NCBI GenBank assembly: GCA_022821445.1
Contig: JAJEDQ010000130.1
Span: 1 to 62,613 of the forward strand
From: Acidimicrobiia bacterium
Lineage (GTDB): Bacteria > Actinomycetota > Acidimicrobiia > Acidimicrobiales > Bin134
DNA: 62,613 nucleotides
Direction: 5' to 3'
The translations under genes and the position numbers were made by a program. Positions 8,776-18,254 of this stretch are shown here, piece after piece (position 1 is the first letter of the stretch; the number at the start of each line of letters is the position of its first letter). The notes under the pieces are model-generated. The model was not told where the DNA came from. It ran no database searches and was given only the letters and a program-made list of their open reading frames with translations.

Positions 8776-9318
8776 ATGAGCTTTACCGGACCTGTTCGCC
8801 GAATCATCACTGGCCACGACGACGGCGGCACTGCGATTATCGTCGCCGACGGCCCTACAAGCCGGATCTTTGATGCGCTTGGCGAGGAGGGCTTGGTTTT
8901 CCAGGAGATTTGGCACACCACCGAGACGCCTGCGTTGATCGACCGCGACCGACGCGAGGCCGAAGAGCCCGGACTGGTGCTCGCGCCGCCGACAAACGGG
9001 GTCCGCATTCGGGTGTTGGACATTCCGCCCGAAGCCGAGGGGGCGGACATGGACGCCGTGTTCGAGAACATCGGCGCGACCGATGCCAAGCTCGAATCCG
9101 ACCGCCACCGGTCCTTCCACCGCACCGAGACCATCGATTTCGGAATCGTATTATCCGGCGAGGTCGTGCTGTTGATGGACGAGGGCGAGGCGACCGTCTA
9201 CCCAGGCGACATCGTCGTACAACGCGGCACCAACCACGGCTGGATGAACAGAACCGAACAACCGTGCCGAGTCGCCTTCATTCTGATAGACGGCCTATAC
9301 ACCGATGGGCTCGGCTAG
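8776..9318 (+). CDS. Cupin domain protein
   Basis: The 180-residue protein has a C-terminal cupin barrel: motif 1 around TIDFGIVLSGEVVLLMDEGE and motif 2 around YPGDIVVQRGTNHGWMN, with a plausible metal ligand set (His in RSFHRTE, Glu, and His in NHGW). Small cupins of this form accompany aromatic degradation clusters, but the reaction is not known. The start ATG has AGAGAGGCAG upstream. A 66-bp piece of a paralogue, about 91 percent identical (9031-9096 versus 24302-24367), lies in the insert at 24.3 kb. The FAH-family gene downstream is convergent. Confidence 0.85.
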   Translation: MSFTGPVRRIITGHDDGGTAIIVADGPTSRIFDALGEEGLVFQEIWHTTETPALIDRDRREAEEPGLVLAPPTNGVRIRVLDIPPEAEGADMDAVFENIGATDAKLESDRHRSFHRTETIDFGIVLSGEVVLLMDEGEATVYPGDIVVQRGTNHGWMNRTEQPCRVAFILIDGLYTDGLG

Positions 9319-9353
9319 CTCAGGGTGCGGCACTCTCGAGGCACACTGCATCG

Positions 9354-10334
9354 TCATTCGTCGACGACGACAGGCTGGTAAATCTCACCGAAGATAGAAG
9401 TGCCATCGTCGTCAAGAACCTCCATCCGGACGGTTTCTCCATCGCCTAGGAACTGTGTTGACGGCGCCCCCGAGTCGATGATCTCGATCGCGCGGCGCTC
9501 AGCGATGCAGGCTGAGCCCACGGAGCGGTCTGCGCTGGACACCGTTCCCGAACCAATGATCGTTCCCGCAGACAACAGGCGGGTATAAGCAGAGTGGGCG
9601 ATGAGCTCTCCGAAGTGGAAAGTCATCTCGGATCCATGTGGGTGGCCGAACCACTCGCCGCTTCGCTCGACGCGCAATGGGAGGTTCACTCGGCCGTCGC
9701 GCCATGCGCCACCGAGTTCGTCTGGCGTCACCGCGACCGCTGCGAAAGCGGTGGACGGTTTCGCCTGGAGAAAGCCGAATCCAGCCGAGATTTCACGACC
9801 GGCGTAAGCCCGCAGGCTCACGTCATTGATCAACACCAGTAGTTTGACGTGGTCGAGGGCATCGGCGGCAGTGGTCCGCATGGGAACTTCATCGACTACC
9901 ACCCCAAATTCACCTTCAAAGTCGATGCCCTCGTCGAATCGGTATCCGCTGATCGCATCGGTCGGGCCACGCAGGTCGTCGGACGCACCCTGGTAGATGA
10001 ATGGGTAGTCGCTGGGCTCGTTGGGTCGCTCGGGGTGCAGCGCCTGCGACATGAGGTCTAGGTGTGTCTGGAACACCGAGCCGTCGAGCCACTGGGGCGC
10101 CCGCGGTAGCGGTGCCATCGCTTCGCCCGCCTTGAACGCCGCGGAACCGTCGTCGTTACCGGCTTCAATCTGATCAAATCGATCCTGGAGTGCCGGGGCC
10201 ACGTCGTCCCACCGTCTAATCGCCTCGAGCAGTGTTTCTGCGATGTCATCGACCGCCACGCAGTGTTTTAGATCCCGCGAGACCACCACCAAACGCCCGT
10301 TTTCGCTCGGACCAGGCAACGTTGCGAGTTTCAT
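9354..10334 (-). CDS. Fumarylacetoacetate hydrolase (FAH) family protein
   Basis: This 326-residue protein starts MKLATLPGP and contains DFEGEFGVVVDEVPM (metal-binding acidic cluster), LINDVSLR, AGFGFLQAKPSTAFAAVAV and a glycine-rich end LLSAGTIIGSGTVSS. These match the FAH fold used to hydrolyse C-C bonds of acylpyruvates. The length and the layout with an N-terminal SH3-like part resemble true fumarylacetoacetases rather than the short isomerase type. It is the third FAH protein in this region and is followed on the same strand upstream by an alpha/beta hydrolase gene 28 bases away. Confidence 0.88.
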   Translation of the reverse strand: MKLATLPGPSENGRLVVVSRDLKHCVAVDDIAETLLEAIRRWDDVAPALQDRFDQIEAGNDDGSAAFKAGEAMAPLPRAPQWLDGSVFQTHLDLMSQALHPERPNEPSDYPFIYQGASDDLRGPTDAISGYRFDEGIDFEGEFGVVVDEVPMRTTAADALDHVKLLVLINDVSLRAYAGREISAGFGFLQAKPSTAFAAVAVTPDELGGAWRDGRVNLPLRVERSGEWFGHPHGSEMTFHFGELIAHSAYTRLLSAGTIIGSGTVSSADRSVGSACIAERRAIEIIDSGAPSTQFLGDGETVRMEVLDDDGTSIFGEIYQPVVVDE

Positions 10335-10362
10335 CGTGCATCTCCCTCAAAGAACTGCCCGC

Positions 10363-11619
10363 TCACACCGGCCCCGGCACCTCGTCAAACACCTCGGCAA
10401 TCCAGTCCGCAATGAAATGCACGCCGTAGGTCATATTGTCGACGCTGACGTGTTCGACGCCCATTGTTCGGTCGTCGAAGATCTTTAGCTCGCGCTTAGG
10501 GCTGTTTACGAGCTGGTCGTACGTCTGGTGGGCATACTCGAGTGGGATCTGGCGGTCGTTCTGGCCGTGGGTTACGAGGAATGGCACGGTCACCTTGTCC
10601 AGCAGTCCGTCGAGGGTGATCTGGGAGCACAAATCCAGGAACTCGTCCATGTCGGCGGCACCCCACACCCACCGCACGTGTTCCCAATAGTGGGGCACAG
10701 GGCGCTCGCCCTCGTTTTCCAAACGACGGCGCTGGACCTCGCCCCAATTGTGGTTCGCCCCCCAAATGGCACAGAGCGAGAACCGGGGTTCGGCAACGAG
10801 CAAGCGGGGAGCGTAGTAGCCGCCCAAAGAGATGCCAGCCACCCCGATGCGAGAGTTGTCTACGTCGGGACGCGCGCTGACGGCGTCGTAAACCACGCTG
10901 CCCCACTCGCAGGCGGGGGTGGCGAAGAGGCCATGAAGACGCAGCGCCTCACCAGTGCCTGGCTGATCGATGTTGAGGGTATTGATGCCACGTCTGGCGA
11001 GCTGGTCTCCAAGACAGCTCCAGTGGAGCATCTCCTTTGTGGAGTCGAGTCCGTTCACGTAGACCATCGTCGGCCTCGGGCCCTCTCCTCGGTCAGCGCT
11101 CCGGAACCAGGCCGGGATCGTACCGTGGAGGTAAGGAATCTCGACCCGCTCCATGTTTGCGCCGCCCAATTCGACGGAACGGGCGAAGGAGTCAAGCGCC
11201 TTCTGGTACACCGCGGCCCGCTCGGTGCTGCCTTGGGCTTGCATGCGCTCGGCTATTTGATAGTAGAGAGCCGCCCGGTTCAACTTGTCGGCGGCCGCAA
11301 ATCCATGCCCGGCGGCGGAGTCCTCGTCGGCGAGTCCCACCAGTTTGTCGGCCATGATGACCCAAGACTTGAGAAAGTCACCTGTGCCAGGGTTGTCGCC
11401 TTGGGCGGCCGCCTCCCGCAGCGGTGCGCACATCTCCTCGATTTCCCCGATTTGCGCACCGCTTTCCAAGGCGATGCAGACGGAGAGATTCCACACGTAA
11501 TTGCCGGGAAAATACGAGAACATCTCGGCCGTCACCCCCTCGGGCCGCAACGTATCAGCGACATCTTCATCGGCACAGCTGAATCCTCTGATAACGGTCA
11601 TCTGTTGTGCTGATGCCAT
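10363..11619 (-). CDS. Alpha/beta hydrolase, 2,6-dihydroxypseudooxynicotine-hydrolase-like
   Basis: A hydrolase of about 418 residues with an N-terminal helical domain and a C-terminal alpha/beta-hydrolase domain. Visible catalytic parts are GVAGISLGGYYAPR (nucleophile Ser), THGQNDRQIPLEYA (Asp region) and GVEHVSVDN (His); the oxyanion strand reads MVYVNGLDSTKEM. This architecture is shared with FrsA/DUF1100-type C-C bond hydrolases such as the nicotine pathway enzyme. The start is uncertain: ATGs at 11619 and 11601 are both possible, and a longer frame would overlap the divergent P450 start at 11656. It is probably co-transcribed with the FAH gene. Confidence 0.82.
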   Translation of the reverse strand: MASAQQMTVIRGFSCADEDVADTLRPEGVTAEMFSYFPGNYVWNLSVCIALESGAQIGEIEEMCAPLREAAAQGDNPGTGDFLKSWVIMADKLVGLADEDSAAGHGFAAADKLNRAALYYQIAERMQAQGSTERAAVYQKALDSFARSVELGGANMERVEIPYLHGTIPAWFRSADRGEGPRPTMVYVNGLDSTKEMLHWSCLGDQLARRGINTLNIDQPGTGEALRLHGLFATPACEWGSVVYDAVSARPDVDNSRIGVAGISLGGYYAPRLLVAEPRFSLCAIWGANHNWGEVQRRRLENEGERPVPHYWEHVRWVWGAADMDEFLDLCSQITLDGLLDKVTVPFLVTHGQNDRQIPLEYAHQTYDQLVNSPKRELKIFDDRTMGVEHVSVDNMTYGVHFIADWIAEVFDEVPGPV

Positions 11620-11655
11620 GGGAATCCGTATACGGTCGGCGCCGGAGGGAGGGCG

Positions 11656-12849
11656 ATGACCAGCCACACCGCATCAAGGGTCGATCCGTACAGCGACGAG
11701 TTTCTCGCAGAACCGTGGGACGACTTGACCTTGATCCGGGATGCCGGTCACGCGGTCTGGCTCGACCGATACGGAATCTGGGCGATCGCTCGACATGACG
11801 ACGTAGTCGCAGCGCTGCGCAATCACGAGAAGTTCTCGTCGAGTCGGGGCGTGGGGCTGGCCGACCTAGCGGTCGACCAATCATGGCGCCGACCGAGCAT
11901 TCTCGTCGAAGCAGACCCTCCCGAGCACACTCGCAACCGGAAGGTGGTAGCGGGCACGATGACCCCCAAGGCACTGCGATCACTCGAAAGCGCATTCGCT
12001 AAGGCAGCTGGCCGGATAGTCGACGAGTTGATCGATCGCAGGCAATTCGATGGCGTTCGAGACTTGGCCGAGGTGTTTCCCACAGAGGTGTTTCCGCGGG
12101 CTTTCGGGATTGAGGTAAACGACGAGACGCGACAACGGCTACTCGACTACGGATCCCTGGTCTTCAACGGCAACGGTGTCGAGAACCAACGCTTCCGCAC
12201 TGCCATGGCGAATGCAGAAGAGACGATCTCCTGGGTCACGGCGACATGTGCACGCGATGCGCTCCAGTCAGGAGGAATAGGCGCGGCGATCCACGATGCC
12301 GCCGAGGCGGCCGGTTTGACTCCTGATGATGGAGCGATGCTGGTGCGCTCGTTCCTGTCGGCAGGGGTCGATACCACGGTCAGCGGAATTGCATTTGCGC
12401 TCAACAACCTGGCGACGGAGCCCGACCAGTGGCTGCTCGTGCGTGAGAATCCTCTACTGGCACGCGCTGCTTTCGAGGAGACCATACGCCGCGATTGCCC
12501 GGTCATTGGGTTCTTCCGCACGACGACGGGGTCCACCACTGTTGGCGATTTGGAAATCGCCGGAGATCAGAAAGTGCTCATATTGTTCGCAGGTGCCAAC
12601 CGCGATCCACGTCGGTGGAACAACCCCGACGGATTCGATGTCACACGGCGGCTTACCGGGCACTTGGGCTACGGCATCGGAATTCACGCCTGCGTCGGCA
12701 TGGTTATCGCCCGCATGGAGGGGGAGGCCGTCTTCACAGCTCTTCGCGATCGCGTGCGATTGATTGAACCGAATGGGGAACCCATTCCGCGCCTCAACAA
12801 TTCACTGCGCGGGCTCGATTCCCTGCCCCTCAGCATCGAACCGGCATAG
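11656..12849 (+). CDS. Cytochrome P450
   Basis: This 397-residue soluble bacterial P450 shows the I-helix oxygen-activation motif AGVDTTVSG, the K-helix ExxR in EETIRRD, and the heme loop YGIGIHACVGM with the Cys ligand at residue 346. It starts at ATG 11656 behind GGAGGGAGGGCG. It is transcribed away from the hydrolase/FAH pair with 36 bases between starts, so a shared control region is likely. No ferredoxin or reductase gene is adjacent. Substrate unknown; a cyclic or aromatic compound fits the context. Confidence 0.93.
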   Translation: MTSHTASRVDPYSDEFLAEPWDDLTLIRDAGHAVWLDRYGIWAIARHDDVVAALRNHEKFSSSRGVGLADLAVDQSWRRPSILVEADPPEHTRNRKVVAGTMTPKALRSLESAFAKAAGRIVDELIDRRQFDGVRDLAEVFPTEVFPRAFGIEVNDETRQRLLDYGSLVFNGNGVENQRFRTAMANAEETISWVTATCARDALQSGGIGAAIHDAAEAAGLTPDDGAMLVRSFLSAGVDTTVSGIAFALNNLATEPDQWLLVRENPLLARAAFEETIRRDCPVIGFFRTTTGSTTVGDLEIAGDQKVLILFAGANRDPRRWNNPDGFDVTRRLTGHLGYGIGIHACVGMVIARMEGEAVFTALRDRVRLIEPNGEPIPRLNNSLRGLDSLPLSIEPA

Positions 12850-12869
12850 CGGGCGAGCCGTTCAGGCCT

Positions 12870-13805
12870 TCAGGTCGATTCGTCGAAGGTACGCCCGAGA
12901 CGTTTGCGAGCCGAATCAATTAGAAGGCGATCGCGTTCGGCCTCAAGCATTGGCACATCGCGACCAGCGGCTGCTGCTTGAACGCCAGCTACGAGAGCGG
13001 CCTTTGTTGACTGGTCGAGCGCTGGTTTACCGAGGTCTGCCCATCGACGCTCTTGGCTCGGCCCCAGGGCGTCAAGATAGGAGGCCAACCCACCGTCTCC
13101 CCCACCTAAGTGGTAACCCATGTGGACGCCGACCGCAGCCCAACGCAGTCCGGGTCCGTTGATGAGAGCAGTGTCGACGGCTTCGACGTCGGCAATCTCT
13201 TCCGCCACGATGTGAACTGCCTCCCGGTACAGGGCAGACGCCAATCGGTTTGCGATGTGCCCTACAGCGTCTTTTTTCAGCCGGACCGTGACACGATCTG
13301 TTGTTCGGTAGATTGCTTCGACTCGATCGCAGGTAGACGGGTCGATTCCATATATCTCAACGAGGGGTACGAGGTGCGGTGGGTGGAAGGGGTGTGCTGT
13401 GACGAATCGGTCCGAGACTCGAAGGCCAGGTGATAAGTCGCTCCACCGCAGCGATGAGGTCGACGATGCAATGATCGCCGTGTCGGTGACAACGGCCTCG
13501 ATGTCTTCGTACAGGTGCCTTTTGGTCTGGATGGATTCGGGTGCGTTCTCCTGGATTAGCGATGCACCCGACAAGGCTTCAGCAAAGTCATCGGCAAACT
13601 CGACAGAGCCGGCCTCGACGGCCGGGCAGATTTCGGCAAGCTGAGACCGTGCTCGCCTGATCCGTTTGTCTGCGATCTCGTACGTTTTGGTCACCGGATC
13701 CCACAAGGTGACGGCAGCCCCGTAATGAGCGAAGAGAGCCGACCAGCTGGCACCTATCTGCCCCCCTCCGACGACTGCAATTCGCTGTCCCGATAAAGCG
13801 CTCAC
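12870..13805 (-). CDS. 3-hydroxyacyl-CoA dehydrogenase family protein
   Basis: The 311-residue protein has an N-terminal Rossmann fold (IAVVGGGQIGASWSALFAHYG) and the family segments LIQENAPESIQTKRHLYEDI, ASSTSSL, TAHPFHPPHLVPLVEI with the catalytic His, and AVGHIANRLASALYREA. These fit L-3-hydroxyacyl-CoA, hydroxybutyryl-CoA or carnitine-type dehydrogenases. It is the last gene of the minus-strand catabolic operon, overlapping the esterase stop by ATGA (13802-13805). It probably performs a late beta-oxidation-like step on the ring-cleavage product. Confidence 0.88.
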   Translation of the reverse strand: MSALSGQRIAVVGGGQIGASWSALFAHYGAAVTLWDPVTKTYEIADKRIRRARSQLAEICPAVEAGSVEFADDFAEALSGASLIQENAPESIQTKRHLYEDIEAVVTDTAIIASSTSSLRWSDLSPGLRVSDRFVTAHPFHPPHLVPLVEIYGIDPSTCDRVEAIYRTTDRVTVRLKKDAVGHIANRLASALYREAVHIVAEEIADVEAVDTALINGPGLRWAAVGVHMGYHLGGGDGGLASYLDALGPSQERRWADLGKPALDQSTKAALVAGVQAAAAGRDVPMLEAERDRLLIDSARKRLGRTFDEST

Positions 13806-14608
13806 GAAGAGTTGTCGATCAGAAAGTCGATCGAGGTATCCACCAGTTCTGACAAGCGATCGCGTTCGATCTCCTTGTAGAAGTGATCGCCACCTTCGAC
13901 CAGCACCAAAGTCGCCGATGTCCCCGTCTCTTCCAGCGCAGCGGCAAAGCGCTTGCTCTGCGCAACGGGCACATGAACATCGTTGGTGCCATGCACGAGC
14001 TCGAAGCGAGTCGACGTGGCTCGAATGTGATGGACGGGGCTTGCATTCCTGGCCGCATCGGGAAGCTCGTCCACCACACCCCCCAACAACTGAGCCTCAC
14101 GCGAGCCCGGTCCCCGGTCGACGGGCCCCCCCAGCGCTTCAAGATCATCTTGATGTCGAGCAATGTCTGAGGGGGCGGACCAACAGGTTACGGCGGCCAC
14201 CTCGACGTCGAGGCGTGGGTTGAGAGCAGCGAGTGCGGCCAGGTGGGCACCTGAGGACAGACCCCAGAGCGTGAGCGGAATCTCGGAGACCCCGTAAACA
14301 CCGAGATCGGAGGTGACAAAGCGACACGCAGCAATCACATCTTCGAGCTGGGCAGGAAATATGGCCTCGCCGCTTAGCCGATAGTCACAGGCAGCAACGG
14401 CAAGCTGGCGCTCCGCCATCCTCTCGAGGAACTCCTCACCGGGTCCGGTCATGTGCCCTGGCCCGTCGCGCCGCGACCCCCGGCGCCAGCCCCCGCCGTG
14501 CAGGTAGACGCAGACTGCTCGGGGCTCCTCTGGGACGTACAGGTCCAGCGCCAGCGGCCGAAAGCCCATGACTGATGCGTAGGTGATCGCATGGTGGACA
14601 GCGATCAT
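13802..14608 (-). CDS. Alpha/beta hydrolase (esterase/arylformamidase-like)
   Basis: The protein has 268 residues if it begins at ATG 14608, four bases after the preceding amidohydrolase. It has the oxyanion motif YLHGGGWRRGS, the nucleophile elbow WGLSSGAHLAAL, an Asp in GTNDVHVP and a His in EGGDHFYKEI, so a full catalytic triad is present. The HGGG form is typical of hormone-sensitive-lipase-like esterases and kynurenine formamidases. The much longer open frame upstream runs through the amidohydrolase gene and is not used. The role is probably ester or amide hydrolysis within the operon's pathway. Confidence 0.87.
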   Translation of the reverse strand: MIAVHHAITYASVMGFRPLALDLYVPEEPRAVCVYLHGGGWRRGSRRDGPGHMTGPGEEFLERMAERQLAVAACDYRLSGEAIFPAQLEDVIAACRFVTSDLGVYGVSEIPLTLWGLSSGAHLAALAALNPRLDVEVAAVTCWSAPSDIARHQDDLEALGGPVDRGPGSREAQLLGGVVDELPDAARNASPVHHIRATSTRFELVHGTNDVHVPVAQSKRFAAALEETGTSATLVLVEGGDHFYKEIERDRLSELVDTSIDFLIDNSS

Positions 14609-14612
14609 GTCG

Positions 14613-15872
14613 CTAGCGCGCCGCGGGTTGCTTGTGGAATCGGCCGCCCTGCATGATCGCCACGATCCTCTTGGGTTCCTCGAGTACGGTGATGTCGGCG
14701 ATGGGGTCGCCTTCGACGACGAGCACGTCGGCCAAGTAGTTCTCGGCCAGCAATCCCAGTTCATCACCCATGCCCATCAGTTCGCCACCGAGCTTCGTCG
14801 CTGCTACCAGTGTCTCTGTTTCCGTGTAGCCGAGCTCGGTCACGAAGAGGGCCAGGTCGTGTGCGTTCTTGCCGATGGGGTTGTTTGGAAAGCCGTAGTC
14901 GCCACCGGGTAGCACCCTGATGCCACGGGCTCGCATTTTCGGATAGAGCTCACGCATGTGGTCGAGGCATGCCACTGAGCCCATCTGCTCTGCCATAGCC
15001 CGGTCGATCCCGTACTCCTCCCCGGCGTGGATGTTTGCCCAAATGATCCCCGGCGCCGGCGAGACGAACACCTCGTCTTTGGCCTCTTCGAGCATGTCGA
15101 GTGCCTCTTCGTCTGCATATGTGCAGTGGTAGATCGACCGAAAGCCGTGGCGGACGGCGAGCTTCACCGACTCTGCGGCCTGACAATGCGCGGCAAGCCA
15201 GACGCCGTACTCACGAGCAGTTTCTCCAGCGGCCTTCGCCTGGTCCTCAGAGTACTGGGTGATCTGGCTGCCGCCTTGGACGAAGACGTCGTCATTGCTG
15301 AGGAGCAGCTTGATCGAGTCGAACCCCTGCTCAGCGTGGGACCGAACCCAGTCTGCGAGCGCTGCCGGCTTATCCCAGTCCTCCGGCCTGTCGACTGGAC
15401 CTCGGGGCACGGCATCTCGCTCTGCCGCACAAGCCTTGAACCGCGGGCCGGGGATGACGCCGGCATCTAGCTTGTCTCGGAGGGCAACCTCGGTGGGCAT
15501 CGGAATGAGCGATCCCGCGGAGTAGGCGGATGTAAATCCGGCGTCGAGGAGAATGCCGGCGTTTCGCTCGGCGCGGGCGAGTTCCGAAGGAAATCCTTCG
15601 ATTTTCTCAAAGAAGGAGACATCGAGCGGAGGATTGAAAGATGGGTCTATATGGCCGACGGCTGACGGAAACGTGATATGAGCGTGCGATTCGACGAGCC
15701 CAGGCATGACGGTGCAGCCGGTTGCATCAACAATCTCGTGGCCGTCGTGGTGGTCTGGGTGGTGGCCGGATCGGACCTCGGTGATCCGGTCGCCATCAAT
15801 GACTATTTCACCCGGGGTCGCCGCCGATCCGGTCCCGTCGAATACTTGGCCTCCAGTGATGATGATGGACAT
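14613..15872 (-). CDS. Metal-dependent amidohydrolase
   Basis: This 419-residue cytoplasmic TIM-barrel hydrolase carries the metal-binding motif GLVESHAHITF near residue 60 and later His/Asp ligands (YGVWLAAHCQA, YHCTYADEE, LPGGDYGFPNN). The N- and C-terminal beta domain is visible in IIITGGQVFDGTG and ADVLVVEGDPIADI. It resembles imidazolonepropionase or prolidase-like amidohydrolases, which open cyclic amides or cleave acyl-amino bonds. It lies 33 bases after a FAH gene in the long minus-strand operon. Exact substrate unknown. Confidence 0.88.
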   Translation of the reverse strand: MSIIITGGQVFDGTGSAATPGEIVIDGDRITEVRSGHHPDHHDGHEIVDATGCTVMPGLVESHAHITFPSAVGHIDPSFNPPLDVSFFEKIEGFPSELARAERNAGILLDAGFTSAYSAGSLIPMPTEVALRDKLDAGVIPGPRFKACAAERDAVPRGPVDRPEDWDKPAALADWVRSHAEQGFDSIKLLLSNDDVFVQGGSQITQYSEDQAKAAGETAREYGVWLAAHCQAAESVKLAVRHGFRSIYHCTYADEEALDMLEEAKDEVFVSPAPGIIWANIHAGEEYGIDRAMAEQMGSVACLDHMRELYPKMRARGIRVLPGGDYGFPNNPIGKNAHDLALFVTELGYTETETLVAATKLGGELMGMGDELGLLAENYLADVLVVEGDPIADITVLEEPKRIVAIMQGGRFHKQPAAR

Positions 15873-15905
15873 GGGTTTGGTTCCATTCCTTGGTAGTCGA
15901 GTGTG

Positions 15906-16790
15906 TCAACTGTCGGTCGGTGCGTACAGGTCCATGGTGTATGGCTCTGTGTCGTGTGCTGCGCTCCACCGAACTACGTGATTGCGCAAGATGCCAACGG
16001 CTTCTATCTCGGCCTCGATCTGATCTCCGGGCCGGAGGTAGTAGTCGAAGGGATTGGGCTGCACGGCGGCGACGCCGGAGATCGTCCCCGTCGTGATGAT
16101 GTCGCCAGCTGAGTAACCCTGGGGCGAGTGGTAAGCGACGAGGTGGGGGATGTCGATGCGCATCTGTTTCGTATGGCCCTTCTGACGGACATCTCCGTTG
16201 ACGCGTAGTTCCATGGCCAGGTTCTGGGCGTCATCGATTTCGTCGGCGGTGACGATGTAGGGCCCAATGGGGCAGAACGTCTCGATCGCCTTTGAGAACG
16301 AGAAGACTCCAGACTCCATCTCTCGGCGCTGGATGTCACGAGCTGTGATGTCGTTGAACACCATGTACCCAGCGATGTGGTCAACAGCCTCCTCGGCGCT
16401 GAACCAACGTCCTTGCTTGCCGATGATGATGGCTAGTTCGAGCTCGTAGTCGACCTCATTGGTGAGACCCTCGGGATACACGATTGCATCGTCAGGTCCG
16501 ATGATCGCGTCGACATTTTGAAAAAAGACGATCCCTTTGTGGACGGGATGTGACCAGTCAACGGCAGCGAGCTCCTCGTGGTGGTCGAGGAAGTTGCCCG
16601 CGGTGTGGAAGAACTTCTTGGGCACGATCGGCGCTTCAAGGCGAACTTCGCTCATGGCGATGCGTTCGCCGGTCTCGCGAACGTCACCAGCTCGCTCGAA
16701 GTACTCGCGAGTTGTTCCGCATTCGAGTTCGACCATTAGATCATCCTCGATGCGGCCGACTCTTCCGTTGTTGAAAGTTGCGAGTTTCAT
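15906..16790 (-). CDS. FAH family hydrolase/isomerase
   Basis: The 294-residue protein begins MKLATFNNGRVGRI and has the short FAH layout: FFHTAGNFLDHHEEL, the metal-binding stretch NEVDYELELAIIIGK, MVFNDITARDIQRRE, and GDIITTGTISGVA. This form includes 2-hydroxyhepta-2,4-diene-1,7-dioate isomerase and acylpyruvase. It is located between a carboxymuconolactone-decarboxylase-like gene and an amidohydrolase in the operon that also encodes an extradiol dioxygenase, which makes processing of a ring-cleavage product the likely role. Confidence 0.9.
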   Translation of the reverse strand: MKLATFNNGRVGRIEDDLMVELECGTTREYFERAGDVRETGERIAMSEVRLEAPIVPKKFFHTAGNFLDHHEELAAVDWSHPVHKGIVFFQNVDAIIGPDDAIVYPEGLTNEVDYELELAIIIGKQGRWFSAEEAVDHIAGYMVFNDITARDIQRREMESGVFSFSKAIETFCPIGPYIVTADEIDDAQNLAMELRVNGDVRQKGHTKQMRIDIPHLVAYHSPQGYSAGDIITTGTISGVAAVQPNPFDYYLRPGDQIEAEIEAVGILRNHVVRWSAAHDTEPYTMDLYAPTDS

Positions 16791-16806
16791 GGGAATCTCC
16801 GGCCTT

Positions 16807-17403
16807 TCAATTGGAACAATTCAAATCTTGGGGAAGTGCGACCCGGAGGACTCTAAGTTGCATGGCGAGGGTGGCGTAGTAGCCGACGAGGGTCATCAGC
16901 TCGAACAGCCCCGGGAGGCCGAGAGCAGCTACGACGCGGTCGTAGAGCTCGTCGTCGAAATCGCCACATTCGTGGAGCGAGCGCACTGCCTGAACCACCG
17001 TCCGGTCGTTTGCGTCGGGCCACACCGCTGTAGAGTCGTCGCCCTCACGGATCGCGGTGATCTCAGCATTTGTGACACCCGCTGCTCGTGCGATTGGCTC
17101 GTGCGCGTGCCGCTCGAACTCGGATTTCCATGCGGCTGCGACCACGAGTATGGCGAGCTCCCGGGTCCGATCGGTCAACTTTGTTTCGTAGCGGATCGCT
17201 GCGCCAACCGCTTGGAGGGCAGATCCAAGAGCCGGTTGGAGCAGGAAGGCATTGAAAGGTCCTTCCAATCCACCGTCAGCATTGACAATCGAGAAGTACT
17301 GCGGGTCGCGCGACCTTAAGCCGGTGGTGAGCTCGTCGTAGAGACGTTGCTGGGCTTCGTTGAGCTCGGCTGGTCGGAAACGTTCAATCGGGCGCGCGAT
17401 CAT
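16807..17403 (-). CDS. Carboxymuconolactone decarboxylase / AhpD-like protein
   Basis: This 198-residue all-helical protein has LTDRTRELAILVVAAAW, SEFERHAHEPIARAAGV and YYATLAMQLRVL, the usual segments of the carboxymuconolactone decarboxylase family. The Cys pair of AhpD peroxidases is absent, while the Glu-His of the EFERHAHE stretch is present, which argues for a decarboxylase- or lactonase-like role. Its start overlaps the stop of the upstream FAH gene (17400-17403). Confidence 0.87.
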   Translation of the reverse strand: MIARPIERFRPAELNEAQQRLYDELTTGLRSRDPQYFSIVNADGGLEGPFNAFLLQPALGSALQAVGAAIRYETKLTDRTRELAILVVAAAWKSEFERHAHEPIARAAGVTNAEITAIREGDDSTAVWPDANDRTVVQAVRSLHECGDFDDELYDRVVAALGLPGLFELMTLVGYYATLAMQLRVLRVALPQDLNCSN

Positions 17404-18254
17404 GACTCCGACTCCATCTTGACCGCATTGCGCAGCGTACCCACGTGTGACACCGAGACTTCGACGATGTCACCCTCGCGGAGGTATCGAGGGGGGCTTT
17501 CGCGGTTTCCCACGCCCGCTGGTGTACCGGTGGCGATGACGTCGCCGGGTTCGAGCGTCACCCCGCGGGAGAGGTATTCCACTAGCTCGACAGCCGAGTA
17601 GATCATCTTGCTTGTTGAGGAGTGCTGTTTCCTGACACCGCTCACTACCGTTGTGACCTCGAGATCGTCAAGGTCAATGTCGGTGGAGTCGACGAGGCAT
17701 GGCCCCATGGGGGTGAAGGTGTCAAAGCTCTTGCCCAAGGTGAACTGCTTGAGGGGGGTCTCGAGTTGGGCCCGACGGCCCGAGACGTCGTTCACTGCCG
17801 TGATGGCTCCGATTGCTGTCCGTGCGCTGGCGGCGTTGGCGCGGTATGCCGATCGGCCGATCACAATACCCATCTCACCCTCCCAGTCGGGACGGGTCTC
17901 TTCTTGGGGCACGATGATGGTTTGTCCGTGCCCGATCACCGACGATGGGAATTTCGCGAACACAACTGGTTCTTCGGGTTCCTCGTTATTCGATTCTGCT
18001 GCGTGGTCGCGGTAGTTGATCCCAATGGCGAGGATCTTGGCTGGTCGGACTGGCGCGTCGAGCGCCACGTTGTCGAAGGGGTAATTCGGGCCATCGGCAC
18101 TGCGGAGCTGGTTCCAGGCCTCGGTGGTTGGAATGAAGCCGCGCTCGGAAGCCGGCCCCGCATCGACGACGGTATCGCCTTCGAGACGACCCACGCGACG
18201 GCTGCCGTCCACGGCGAACACGACCGCCCTTAGCGACCCGGGGGCACCAGTCAC
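17400..18254 (-). CDS. FAH family hydrolase
   Basis: A 284-residue FAH-fold protein. It has ILAIGINYRDHAAESN, the metal-binding part DWEGEMGIVIGRSAYR, TAVNDVSGR, and the C-terminal GDVIATGTPAGVG. This is the common 2-keto-4-pentenoate hydratase/OHED hydrolase-like subgroup. Two FAH enzymes in one operon suggest successive tautomerase and hydrolase steps. The initiating codon sits directly after the SDR gene (one-base gap), so the two are translationally linked. Confidence 0.9.
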   Translation of the reverse strand: MTGAPGSLRAVVFAVDGSRRVGRLEGDTVVDAGPASERGFIPTTEAWNQLRSADGPNYPFDNVALDAPVRPAKILAIGINYRDHAAESNNEEPEEPVVFAKFPSSVIGHGQTIIVPQEETRPDWEGEMGIVIGRSAYRANAASARTAIGAITAVNDVSGRRAQLETPLKQFTLGKSFDTFTPMGPCLVDSTDIDLDDLEVTTVVSGVRKQHSSTSKMIYSAVELVEYLSRGVTLEPGDVIATGTPAGVGNRESPPRYLREGDIVEVSVSHVGTLRNAVKMESES